A DNA stretch of 7,880 bases from the NCBI GenBank assembly GCA_008080615.1, contig VIKJ01000109.1, forward strand, positions 1 to 7,880, in the 5' to 3' direction. The notes below the pieces were generated by a model. The model made no database searches, was not told the DNA's origin, and saw only the letters and a list, made by a program, of their open reading frames with translations. Position 1 is the stretch's first letter, and the number at the start of each line of letters is the position of its first letter. The DNA comes from Chitinophagaceae bacterium (GTDB taxonomy: Bacteria > Bacteroidota > Bacteroidia > Chitinophagales > Chitinophagaceae). Positions 1 through 7,022 of this stretch are shown here, piece by piece. The position numbers were made by a program, and so were the translations under genes.

Positions 1-21
1 TACAACAATCATTTTTCTCAT
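1..21 (-). CDS. Possible start of a divergent gene cut by the left edge
   Basis: Read on the minus strand from position 21, the edge begins ATG and stays open for seven codons (MRKMIVV) before the window ends. A short basic start followed by hydrophobic residues is how many response-regulator receiver domains begin (before the acidic pair), which would suit a neighbour encoding a PAS/HisKA protein. Seven codons cannot prove a gene, so both the existence of the gene and the receiver guess are tentative. Confidence 0.2.
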
Positions 22-164
22 GGCAGTAATAATTAGGATGGTAATTTATGAAATAGATTAGGGATATCAAAATAAACAGCATTTCTTAGGTTAAACGGTA
101 AATGGTAATTGTTTTAAGAATATTTAGTAAATTTATATATGTCTATAATTAAAAATTAAACCCG
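22..164. other. AT-rich leader upstream of the PAS protein gene
   Basis: This 143-nt stretch is strongly AT-rich and holds no credible ORF or RNA gene. It probably carries the promoter of the plus-strand PAS gene and, if the left-edge ORF is real, a divergent promoter. I looked for the Bacteroidota -33/-7 pattern (TTTG and TAnnTTTG) and found only imperfect matches, so no box is called. An in-frame TAA at 150-152 blocks any upstream extension of the PAS gene. Confidence 0.4.
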
Positions 165-1241
165 ATGAGCAATCAGGAAAATTCTAATGAGGCATTGCTC
201 CAAGAGTTAGCAGAACTAAAGAAAGCGTATATCTCATTACAAAATACCTACAATAATAAAATCAACGATTTTAATTCAATTGAAGCAGTTATAAAAGAAA
301 AAGAGCAAGAGTTTAAAAAATTATCTTCTCATTTGCCCGATCTTATTTACCAATTCAGTAGAAGAACTGATGGCAGTTATTATGTGCCTATTGCTTCAGA
401 TGGAATCATCAATATTTTTGGATGCAGTCCGGAAGATGTAGCTGAAGATTTTGCACCAATCAGTAAAGTATTGCATCCAGATGATATTGAAAGAGTTATC
501 AATGACATAGAATTCTCTGCAAAAAACTTAACCAATTTTACCTGTGAATTCAGGGTAAATATTCCCGGAAAACCTGTTCAATGGATTTTGTCTAGATCAA
601 CACCAGAAAAATTACCCAATGGAGAGATTACTTGGTATGGCTTTAATGCCAACATCACTGAACTAAAAATTGCAGGGGAAAAATTATTGCAATTGTCTTG
701 GGCTGTAGAGCAAAATCCTGCTACAATTGTAATTACCGATTTAAATGGATCCATACAATATGCCAACGCTAAATTTTTCGAAATCACAGGATATACAGTA
801 GAAGAAGTATTAGGAAAAAATCCTCGTATATTAAAATCTGGTCATACATCGGGAGATGAATATAAACTACTATGGGAAACCATAACTAATGGTAAAGTAT
901 GGCATGGAGAGTTTCACAATAGAAAAAAGAATGGAGAAATGTATTGGGAATCTGCCACAATTGCACCAATTAAAAATAAAGAAGGCATCATCACCAACTT
1001 TCTTGCAATTAAAGAAGATATTACTATTAGAAAAAACGCACAGGATAAATTAAGAAAAATTGCCTGGAACCAGAGTCACGAAATTAGGGGGCCATTAACT
1101 TCTATCATGGGGATTGTAGAAGCCTTGAAATTTGATCTTACCATTGATGAAAAATTAATGCTGATAAACAAATTGGATGAGGCAACAAAAAAACTAGATC
1201 TTGCAATACATAATATTGTTCAAGAAACTAACATTAATTAA
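165..1241 (+). CDS. Double-PAS protein with HisKA-type phosphoacceptor helix but no ATPase domain
   Basis: A 358-residue cytoplasmic sensor-like protein with no signal peptide or membrane segment. Residues about 5-53 are rich in Glu, Lys, Gln and Leu and look like a coiled coil. Residues about 54-168 form a PAS_3-type fold (LHPDD at 103-107, ending NANITELK). Residues about 175-290 form a second PAS domain with the S-box signature NPATIVITD near 184-192. The C-terminal part carries an H-box (SHEIRGPL, His305) and a second helix (LDEATKKLD) typical of the HisKA dimerisation domain. It then stops at tandem TAA codons (1239-1244). No N, G1 or G2 box of HATPase_c follows, because the next gene begins 6 nt later. 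Full kinases need about 120-150 more residues. The second PAS has GKNPRIL where LOV photosensors have GxNCRF, so the flavin-binding Cys is absent. It may be a phosphoacceptor or dimerisation partner served by another kinase; its signal is unknown. The start is the first ATG after an in-frame stop. Confidence 0.85.
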   Translation: MSNQENSNEALLQELAELKKAYISLQNTYNNKINDFNSIEAVIKEKEQEFKKLSSHLPDLIYQFSRRTDGSYYVPIASDGIINIFGCSPEDVAEDFAPISKVLHPDDIERVINDIEFSAKNLTNFTCEFRVNIPGKPVQWILSRSTPEKLPNGEITWYGFNANITELKIAGEKLLQLSWAVEQNPATIVITDLNGSIQYANAKFFEITGYTVEEVLGKNPRILKSGHTSGDEYKLLWETITNGKVWHGEFHNRKKNGEMYWESATIAPIKNKEGIITNFLAIKEDITIRKNAQDKLRKIAWNQSHEIRGPLTSIMGIVEALKFDLTIDEKLMLINKLDEATKKLDLAIHNIVQETNIN

Positions 1242-1247
1242 TAAGTA

Positions 1248-2912
1248 ATGCCACAGTCTTCCTTATCTGCAAATTTTTCTTTGTGTATAAATTTGGTAAA
1301 CATCAGCCGCAGATCCATTTATCCTGCATGCATTGTTGTAGAAAACAGCATCATTAAATTGATAGAACCAATTAGCGAAAATGAAATTACCACCAAGGGT
1401 TTCTTACTGCCCGGTTTTATTGATAGCCATGTGCATATAGAAAGCAGTATGTTAATCCCTAGTGAATTTGCTCGATTGGCAGTGGTTCATGGAACAGTGG
1501 GCACAGTTAGTGATCCACATGAAATAGCCAATGTTTGTGGCATGGAAGGCGTTGAGTTTATGATTGAGAATGGGAACAAAGTGCCTTTCAAATTTAATTT
1601 TGGTGCGCCAAGTTGCGTTCCTGCCACCATTTTTGAAACAGCAGGTGCTGCACTCAATAGTGAAGCAGTTGAACAATTACTGCAGAAAAAAGAAATTAAA
1701 TACCTCAGCGAAATGATGAATTTCCCTGGCGTGTTGCACCAAGACCAAGAAGTAATGAAAAAAATTGCTGCAGCACATAAAGCGGGGAAACCGGTAGATG
1801 GGCATGCACCAGGATTAAGAGGAGATTTAGCAAAACAATATATAGAAGCAGGTATTTCAACCGATCATGAATGTTTTACCATCGAAGAAGCTTTGGATAA
1901 GTTGCAACATGGCATGAAGATCATTATTAGAGAAGGTAGTGCTGCAAAGAATTTTGAAGCATTGATTCCGCTACTAGAAGATCATCCAAACATGATCTTA
2001 TTTTGTAGTGACGATAAACATCCAGATAGTTTAGAAGCAGGCCATATTAATCAATTGTGCGCAAGAGCCATTGCAAAAGGAATTGATTTATTTAATGTAT
2101 TACAAGCCGCTTGTGTGAATCCGGTAAACCATTATCAATTGGATATTGGTTTATTAAAAGTGGGTGACCCTGCCGACTTTATCATTGCAGAAGATTTAGT
2201 ACACTTCAACATTTTGCAAACGTATATCAATGGGGAAGCACTATTAAAAGAAGGAAAATCAACTATTCAATCTGTACCATGTAATCCAATCAATCAATTT
2301 GATTGCGAAGCAATTGATGCAACAGTTTTAAGCATTCCTAAACTAAGCTACCCATCTTTGGATGAAAATATTCCTGTTATAGAAGCATTAGATGGTCAAT
2401 TGATTACCAATAAAATTTACTTGCCAGGTAAATCAGCAAACGATTGTTGGGTAAGTAATGTGCAAACAGATGTGCTAAAGATGGTAGTAGTAAATAGATA
2501 CCATCAAGCACCTTTTGCAAAATGCTTTATCAAAAACTTTGGTTTTAAACAGGGAGCCATTGCATCTACCGTAGCACACGATAGCCATAATATTGTTGCA
2601 GTAGGAGTAGATGATGAAGCGTTAGCAAAAGCCATCAATTTGGTAATTGAAGCCAAGGGAGGTATTAGTTGTGTGAATGGTAAAGATGCTGAATTGGTAT
2701 TGCCACTTCCTGTAGCAGGATTAATGAGTGCCAATGATGGTTATACTGTATCTGCAAACTATACTGCAATAGATGCAATGGCAAAATCCTTGGGTTCTAC
2801 CCTTTCCGCACCTTTTATGACTTTAAGTTTTATGGCATTACTAGTAATTCCACATTTAAAACTCAGCGATAAAGGATTATTTGATGGAGACACATTTACA
2901 TTTATTGAATAA
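1248..2912 (+). CDS. ade: Adenine deaminase
   Basis: Hydrolytically deaminates adenine to hypoxanthine and ammonia in the cytoplasm, for purine salvage. It is a 554-residue amidohydrolase-superfamily protein, the usual length of the AdeC family. Metal and active-site motifs are intact: HVHIESS (His61, His63, Glu65), DPHE (89-92), DGHAPG (184-189, His186), STDHE (204-208, His207), IREGS (227-231) and CSDDKHP (253-259, Asp255/256). The C-terminal adenine-deaminase domain carries VAHDSHN at about 442-448 and the glycine-rich GGIS at 471-474. Members normally use a binuclear Mn or Fe centre. The gene starts 6 nt after the PAS gene stops, so the two are probably cotranscribed and perhaps translationally coupled. 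The downstream upp gene is also a base-salvage gene. No frameshift or missing residue is seen. Related amidohydrolases (dihydroorotase, allantoinase) lack this C-terminal domain and motif set. Confidence 0.96.
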   Translation: MPQSSLSANFSLCINLVNISRRSIYPACIVVENSIIKLIEPISENEITTKGFLLPGFIDSHVHIESSMLIPSEFARLAVVHGTVGTVSDPHEIANVCGMEGVEFMIENGNKVPFKFNFGAPSCVPATIFETAGAALNSEAVEQLLQKKEIKYLSEMMNFPGVLHQDQEVMKKIAAAHKAGKPVDGHAPGLRGDLAKQYIEAGISTDHECFTIEEALDKLQHGMKIIIREGSAAKNFEALIPLLEDHPNMILFCSDDKHPDSLEAGHINQLCARAIAKGIDLFNVLQAACVNPVNHYQLDIGLLKVGDPADFIIAEDLVHFNILQTYINGEALLKEGKSTIQSVPCNPINQFDCEAIDATVLSIPKLSYPSLDENIPVIEALDGQLITNKIYLPGKSANDCWVSNVQTDVLKMVVVNRYHQAPFAKCFIKNFGFKQGAIASTVAHDSHNIVAVGVDDEALAKAINLVIEAKGGISCVNGKDAELVLPLPVAGLMSANDGYTVSANYTAIDAMAKSLGSTLSAPFMTLSFMALLVIPHLKLSDKGLFDGDTFTFIE

Positions 2913-2920
2913 CCCTTAAT

Positions 2921-2976
2921 AAGCTGTCACAACCTATAATCTTACCCATTTAGCAGCAAGGCTAAACCATCAGCTA
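2921..2976 (+). other. Nested inverted repeats between ade and upp
   Basis: A 6-bp stem TTTAGC/GCTAAA (2949-2954 and 2961-2966) closes a 6-nt loop. It sits inside a wider short inverted repeat AGCTG/CAGCT (about 2922-2926 and 2971-2975). The inner hairpin lies 37 nt after the ade stop and could slow or end transcription, but there is no T-run directly after it, so it is not a textbook intrinsic terminator. The outer arms are short enough to be chance. Confidence 0.25.
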
Positions 2977-2983
2977 ATTATCT

Positions 2984-2991
2984 TATTTTCG
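2984..2991 (+). promoter_or_regulatory. Candidate -7 element for upp
   Basis: TATTTTCG, 18 nt upstream of the upp ATG, differs at one position from the Bacteroidota -7 consensus TAnnTTTG. No clear TTG or TTTG box is seen at the expected upstream distance, so the call rests on one half-site and its location in the 97-nt gap between ade and upp. Confidence 0.3.
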
Positions 2992-3009
2992 CAAAACAAT
3001 ACATACGTC

Positions 3010-3655
3010 ATGGTCATAAATTTAAGCGAGCAACATAGTTTGGTTAGCAATTGGGTAGCTGAATTAAGAAATACGGAAGTGCAGGAAGACAGAATGCGTT
3101 TTAGAAGGAATTTAGAAAGAATTGGTGAAATAGTTGCATATGAAATTAGCAAGCAACTGCCTTGGAAAGTACAAGAAACACCTACTCCGTTGGGTATTCA
3201 TGAAAGCAAAGTATTAGAAAGTCAACCCGTATTGGCTACAATTTTACGTGCCCTTGCACAATGGCATGTTGAATTATTTTGATAAAGCAGATAATGCTTT
3301 TGTATCGGCATATAGAAAACATCACCGTGATGGTAGCTTCGAAATTAGTTTAGAGTATATGAGTAGTCCTTCACTAGACAATCGGGTAGTGATTATTAGC
3401 GATCCTATGTTGGCTACAGGTGCTTCCATTGTTAAAACCATTCAGTACATGAAAAACGAAGGCAAACCTGCAGCAATTCATGTAGTAGTAGCAATCGCTT
3501 GTACAGTTGGTATTGAATTCATTATACGCGAGTGCGGAAGCGACGTTTCTATCTGGTGTGGAGATATTGATGACGAACTAACAGCAAAAGGATATATTGT
3601 GCCCGGCTTAGGCGATGCAGGCGATCTTGCATATGGCGTAAAAGTTCAAAATTAA
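3010..3655 (+). pseudogene. upp: Uracil phosphoribosyltransferase, interrupted by a frameshifting deletion
   Basis: UPRT converts uracil and PRPP to UMP and pyrophosphate (pyrimidine salvage). The N-terminal part reads from ATG 3010 through RRNLERIGE and the family motif ATILR (to 3249), then runs out of frame to a TGA at 3280-3282. The rest continues in another frame from 3251: PLHNGMLNYFDKA, the PRPP-binding motif DPMLATGAS (from 3401), and the uracil-binding GLGDAGD (3605-3625), stopping at 3655. The family motif is ILRAGLP. Here CGT is followed by one G and then CCC, so eight bases covering most of the Ala-Gly-Leu codons are missing at 3250/3251. Restoring them gives 80+3+134 = 217 residues, the normal Bacteroidota length. 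The lost residues lie in the loop that contacts PRPP, so ribosomal slippage could not rebuild a normal enzyme. Either the gene is truly inactivated or the assembly carries an 8-base error; the otherwise perfect conservation suggests a very recent lesion or an artefact. Confidence 0.9.
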
Positions 3656-3670
3656 TTAAACCAACTCCCC

Positions 3671-4450
3671 CTGCTTAAAGAAATTATCATAGCAATACAG
3701 GCTTATTTTCAAGCCCACCGCTTTATTAAAGAAAATAAGCTGTGGAAGTGGATTATTATTCCCGGTTTATTGTATGCTGCCATTTTTGTAATTGGCATGA
3801 TTTCTTTCAGTGATACTTCTAGCAATTTCATTGAATGGATTGCATTAAAAACCGGATTGAAAAGCTGGTTAGATAAAGAGGATAGCGGAATGATGGGCTT
3901 TTTATTTACCATGGGTGGATTAATTGTTTGGCTGGTATTAATGCTTTTTTACTTCTCTCTTTTTAAATACCTTTTTTTAATTATCGGCTCTCCTTTATTT
4001 GCCTACCTAAGTGAAAAAACCGAAGCAATCATTGAAGGGAAAGATTATCCTTTTAGTTTAGTTCAACTATGGAAAGACATGCTAAGAGGAATGAAGCTGG
4101 CTTTTAGAAATGGCTTGTGGCAAACAGTATACATTATTAGCATTGTGATACTAAGCCTAATACCCATCTTGGGTTGGCTTACACCCATCTTGGCCCTAAT
4201 TATTGAATGCTATTATTATGGATTCTCTATGTTAGATTATACCATGGAGCGTAACAAAAAATCTGCACCAGAAAGCATTTTTTTTATTGGCTCACATAAA
4301 GGATTGGCCATAGGGAATGGAATGGTATTTTATTTCATGCACCTTATTCCAATTATTGGCTGGGTATTGGCACCAGCATATGCAGTGGTAGCAGCTACCT
4401 TAAGTGTATACCCATTAAAGCAGAAAGAAGCTAATAATCAATCTATATGA
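3671..4450 (+). CDS. EI24/CysZ-like integral membrane protein
   Basis: A predicted inner-membrane protein of about 259 residues of the EI24 domain family, which includes the sulfate permease CysZ; the substrate here is unknown. Numbered from CTG 3671, hydrophobic stretches lie near residues 27-46, 76-111, 152-183 and 214-242. Features that fit the family are the SPLFAYLSEKTE segment after the second stretch, YTMERNKKS before the last, and the closing AATLSVYPL. The frame is open from just after the upp stop (3655), but the first ATG, GTG or TTG is TTG 3770, which would drop 33 residues of good-looking sequence (LKEIIIAIQAYFQAHRF and the start of the first membrane segment). I therefore place the start at CTG 3671, a rare initiator; TTG 3770 is the fallback. 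The gene ends in an ATGA overlap with the methyltransferase gene, implying translational coupling. The family assignment is by pattern and is moderately firm. Confidence 0.75.
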   Translation: MLKEIIIAIQAYFQAHRFIKENKLWKWIIIPGLLYAAIFVIGMISFSDTSSNFIEWIALKTGLKSWLDKEDSGMMGFLFTMGGLIVWLVLMLFYFSLFKYLFLIIGSPLFAYLSEKTEAIIEGKDYPFSLVQLWKDMLRGMKLAFRNGLWQTVYIISIVILSLIPILGWLTPILALIIECYYYGFSMLDYTMERNKKSAPESIFFIGSHKGLAIGNGMVFYFMHLIPIIGWVLAPAYAVVAATLSVYPLKQKEANNQSI

Positions 4451-5148
4451 AGCCGGGAAAAGTATATTTAATACCAACGGTTTTGCAGGAAGATGCTTTA
4501 GAAACAATCCCACCCTATATTGTAGATGCAGTAAAAAACTGTTCTGTTTTTTTTATAGAAACCGAAAAAACAACGCGCCGTTTCTTTAAAAAAATCTGGA
4601 AAGAAATGGTGATTGATGATCAGGAATGGTATACGATTCATAAAGCAGAAGATGCCGTTAAAAAACAATTCATTGAACTATTACTGAAAGGTAAAAATAT
4701 TGGTATTGTTAGTGAGGCAGGTTGCCCAGGTATTGCCGACCCCGGGCAAATACTAGTTGAAGCAGCACAACAAAATGGCATTATTGTACAACCCTTGGTG
4801 GGCCCAAGTTCTATCTTACTGGCACTAATGGCTAGTGGAATGAATGGGCAATGTTTTCAATTTAATGGATACTTACCCATTGATGGGTTAGAGAGAAAAA
4901 AGAAACTGAAAGAATTAGAAGCAGAATCGGAAAGAAAAAAATCAACTCAACTTTTTATTGAAACACCTTATAGAAACAATCAATTGTTGAATGATATTTT
5001 TCAATCTTGCAAACCAAGTACACTAATTTGTATTGGCACAGATATCACAGGACCAGCAGAAAGTATTGTTACCAAAACAGTAAAAGAATGGCAAGCAGCA
5101 TTGCCCAACTTGCATAAGATTCCTACTATTTTTTTATTGCAGGCTTAA
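4447..5148 (+). CDS. SAM-dependent methyltransferase, RsmI-like (tetrapyrrole methylase fold)
   Basis: A 233-residue soluble protein of the RsmI/tetrapyrrole (corrin/porphyrin) methylase superfamily. RsmI itself 2'-O-methylates C1402 of 16S rRNA. Visible motifs in order are KVYLIPT at 5-11, SEAGCPGIADPG at 89-100 (RsmI has SDAGTPGISDPG), LVGPSS at 117-122, GYLP at 141-144 and FIETPYRN at 170-177. It is about 50 residues shorter than typical RsmI, ending soon after the catalytic fold without the extra C-terminal segment. The N-terminus lacks RsmI's usual PIGN after the first strand (here TVLQED). It is thus better seen as an RsmI-like paralogue than as rsmI, and its substrate is unknown. Its ATG overlaps the EI24 stop (ATGA, 4447-4450). 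The gene converges on a minus-strand gene only 4 nt away. Confidence 0.88.
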   Translation: MKPGKVYLIPTVLQEDALETIPPYIVDAVKNCSVFFIETEKTTRRFFKKIWKEMVIDDQEWYTIHKAEDAVKKQFIELLLKGKNIGIVSEAGCPGIADPGQILVEAAQQNGIIVQPLVGPSSILLALMASGMNGQCFQFNGYLPIDGLERKKKLKELEAESERKKSTQLFIETPYRNNQLLNDIFQSCKPSTLICIGTDITGPAESIVTKTVKEWQAALPNLHKIPTIFLLQA

Positions 5149-5152
5149 TCCT

Positions 5153-5548
5153 CTATTTGGGCTTGATGATGGTTTCTTCTGTTACCACACCTCTTACTTC
5201 TAATACGCTGTCTACAATATAAGATTCCACTCCTCTCCAAGGCAATGCACCTAAATAACGTTTGTAGTGCAAATTCAATTCCCTGCCAGAATTGCGAGAG
5301 AGTATATCAATTACTTTTTGATCGGTTACACTAAAATTAAATTCATTGCTTTGCACATTGGCTTTAAATCCGCTTTGAATAATTTTTCCCTCAAAGGTTT
5401 TGAATACAAATCCTTTTTGCTGAAATGTATTCAGTTGACCAGCTTTGGCACCTACTGAGTATACAAAATAAAATTTCCAATAGATATAACCTGCTAGTAT
5501 TAAAAGCAATACCGTAACAAAGCTCCAAATAAATTTTTTCATGGTCAT
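5153..5548 (-). CDS. Small membrane-anchored conserved hypothetical protein
   Basis: A 131-residue protein (129 if the second ATG, at 5542, is used; that start gives the more usual MKKF). A basic start is followed by one strongly hydrophobic segment at about residues 6-24 (FIWSFVTVLLLILAGYIYW), with no lipobox Cys, so it is probably an N-terminal anchor with the rest outside the cytoplasm. The remainder mixes beta-prone segments (VFKTFEGKI, NEFNFSVTD, ESYIVDSVLEV) with no catalytic motif I recognise. It resembles a small Bacteroidota family of unknown role; I assign no function. Its ATG lies 1 nt after the peptidase stop codon, so it is very likely the second gene of a peptidase operon and translationally coupled. 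The stop, TAG, faces the methyltransferase stop across 4 nt. Confidence 0.8.
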   Translation of the reverse strand: MTMKKFIWSFVTVLLLILAGYIYWKFYFVYSVGAKAGQLNTFQQKGFVFKTFEGKIIQSGFKANVQSNEFNFSVTDQKVIDILSRNSGRELNLHYKRYLGALPWRGVESYIVDSVLEVRGVVTEETIIKPK

Positions 5549-5549
5549 T

Positions 5550-6917
5550 TTATAAAAAGTATTTATCTACAAGGTAAATGAATGCACCCATATTTATTGC
5601 ACCAAGCATCAATTCTCGCTTGTTTACATTTTCAAATACATCGCTTCTTGCATGGTGAATATCAAAATAACGCTGGTCATCAGGAACATATCCGCCCAAT
5701 GGTGTACCCAATAATCTATTTAGTGGCCCTATATCGGCTCCTCCGCCTCCCTTACGCATCCACTCTGTTCCATAAGGCTTTAATAAAGGCAACCATGATT
5801 GAACTTTTTCAAATTGCTTTTCACTCATCGTGAACCCAAATCCTCTTGGAGTAAATCCGCCTTCATCACTTTCTAAAGCAAATACATGTTTTTCATTTTT
5901 TGCTTTGGCTTCTTCTGCATATTTGCTTCCCCCTCTCAAACCATTTTCTTCATTGGCAAATAATACAAAATGTATACTCCGCTTTGGCTTATACCCTAAT
6001 GCTTTTAAGGTTCTTAGAATTTCAATGGTTTGAACAATACCTGCTCCATCATCATGAGCACCTTCGTTTACATCCCAACTATCCAAGTGCCCACCAACAG
6101 TAATAAATTCATCAGGAAATTCAGTGCCTGTTAATTCGGCAATTACATTATGCCCTTTTGCATCGGGTAAAAAATGCCCATTGGTAGTGATGGATACCCT
6201 AAAACTTGATTTCTTGCTCAAATTCCAAACATAATCTGCATCATCCCCACCCAAAGCAATCGCAGGAATCTTAGGAAAAGAATCATTATACGCCATTGCC
6301 CCTGTATGCGGATTGTTATCGGTAGCTTCTGTAAGCGAACGAATCATAACCCCTACCGCACCATATTTAGCAGCCCTGCTTGCCCCATTTCTTCTATACT
6401 GTCCCACTTCTCCATAAGACTTAAATGTTTGGATATTCGTTGGGTTAAATTTAAAATTGTAATAAACAATCTTTCCTTTTAACTGATCTTTTTTTGCTTC
6501 TAATTCATCAAAACTGGCTACTGCAATTACTTCTGCAGTAATGGCTTTTCCGCCAGTTCCCATAGAATTACCCAGTGCCAACACATCTAATTTTCGGGTA
6601 GTTTTCTTTTGATCAATCATTACAATACTAGCCATATCCGTACCACCTCTTTTCCAATTAGGCATCATACATTCTTGTAATATCACTTTATCGGCACCTG
6701 CATTTTTCAACGCACTAGCACCCCATTCAACCGCTTTTGCAAACTGAGGTGAACCAGCAAGACGCCCTCCAATTCCCTTGGTTAATTCTCGCAACAAATC
6801 GTGTGCTTGGCCATTTCTTAGAACTTCATCGCTCAGATTTTTAATAAAATCAGCGTCGGTATTAACTTGTGCCTGCATCAACAAAGGGCATAATAATGCA
6901 ATGAATAACTTTTTCAT
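5550..6917 (-). CDS. Secreted M28-family zinc metallopeptidase (carboxypeptidase Q-like)
   Basis: A 455-residue exopeptidase-type protein. The first 16 or so residues (MKKLFIALLCPLLMQA) form a signal peptide, probably cut before Gln17, so it acts in the periplasm or outside. Residues about 25-120 are the N-terminal lobe, and about 120-250 form a PA-like inserted domain (KGKIVYYNF, AAKYGAVGVMIRS). The catalytic M28 domain follows. Its di-zinc site is complete: GGHLDSWD (His277, Asp279), HDDGAG (Asp289/290), NEENG (general base Glu323, ligand Glu324), ESDEGG (Asp351) and HHARSD (His421/422). This order and the long N-terminal region match the plasma glutamate carboxypeptidase/carboxypeptidase Q group rather than short aminopeptidases. 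Substrate specificity cannot be read from the sequence; peptide scavenging is the inferred role. It heads a two-gene operon with the small anchored protein and is transcribed divergently from bshA. Confidence 0.94.
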   Translation of the reverse strand: MKKLFIALLCPLLMQAQVNTDADFIKNLSDEVLRNGQAHDLLRELTKGIGGRLAGSPQFAKAVEWGASALKNAGADKVILQECMMPNWKRGGTDMASIVMIDQKKTTRKLDVLALGNSMGTGGKAITAEVIAVASFDELEAKKDQLKGKIVYYNFKFNPTNIQTFKSYGEVGQYRRNGASRAAKYGAVGVMIRSLTEATDNNPHTGAMAYNDSFPKIPAIALGGDDADYVWNLSKKSSFRVSITTNGHFLPDAKGHNVIAELTGTEFPDEFITVGGHLDSWDVNEGAHDDGAGIVQTIEILRTLKALGYKPKRSIHFVLFANEENGLRGGSKYAEEAKAKNEKHVFALESDEGGFTPRGFGFTMSEKQFEKVQSWLPLLKPYGTEWMRKGGGGADIGPLNRLLGTPLGGYVPDDQRYFDIHHARSDVFENVNKRELMLGAINMGAFIYLVDKYFL

Positions 6918-6975
6918 GGTTTGAAGTTAATCAATTGTTGCACTTTACCATCGGTATAGTTCAAAAGAACAGAAT

Positions 6976-7006
6976 CAAAAATTAGTTGTTAATTGCATAT
7001 TTCAAA
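6976..7006 (-). promoter_or_regulatory. Candidate promoter of the peptidase operon
   Basis: On the minus strand, TTTG (7003-7006) is followed after 18 nt by TAATTTTTG (6976-6984). This closely resembles the Bacteroidota sigma-A pattern (TTTG about 19-21 nt before TAnnTTTG), with one extra base inside the -7 box. Transcription would begin near 6970, leaving an untranslated leader of about 50 nt before the ATG at 6917. The 105-nt gap (6918-7022) must also hold the bshA promoter, for which I see no good boxes. Confidence 0.35.
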
Positions 7007-7022
7007 CGATAAATAAATCAAT

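Noticed and set aside
784..850. LOV photosensor in the second PAS domain
   Set aside because: The GxNCRF position reads GKNPRIL, with Pro in place of the flavin-reactive Cys.
2970..3152. Minus-strand ORF over the upp start
   Set aside because: It is antisense to the conserved UPRT N-terminus and has a Ser/Leu-rich translation without features.
3240..3290. Programmed ribosomal frameshift in upp
   Set aside because: There is no slippery heptamer, and slipping at the junction would still yield a protein missing the Ala-Gly-Leu of the PRPP loop. A deletion or assembly error explains the exact 8-base deficit better.
4162..4193. Direct repeat ACCCATCTTGG, two copies 21 nt apart
   Set aside because: It is in frame within a membrane segment, encoding similar Pro-Ile-Leu turns, and fits local coding similarity rather than a mobile or regulatory repeat.
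5582..6103. Three plus-strand ORFs opposite the M28 peptidase gene
   Set aside because: They lie antisense to a well-supported coding region, show no protein-family features, and have low-complexity translations typical of shadow frames.
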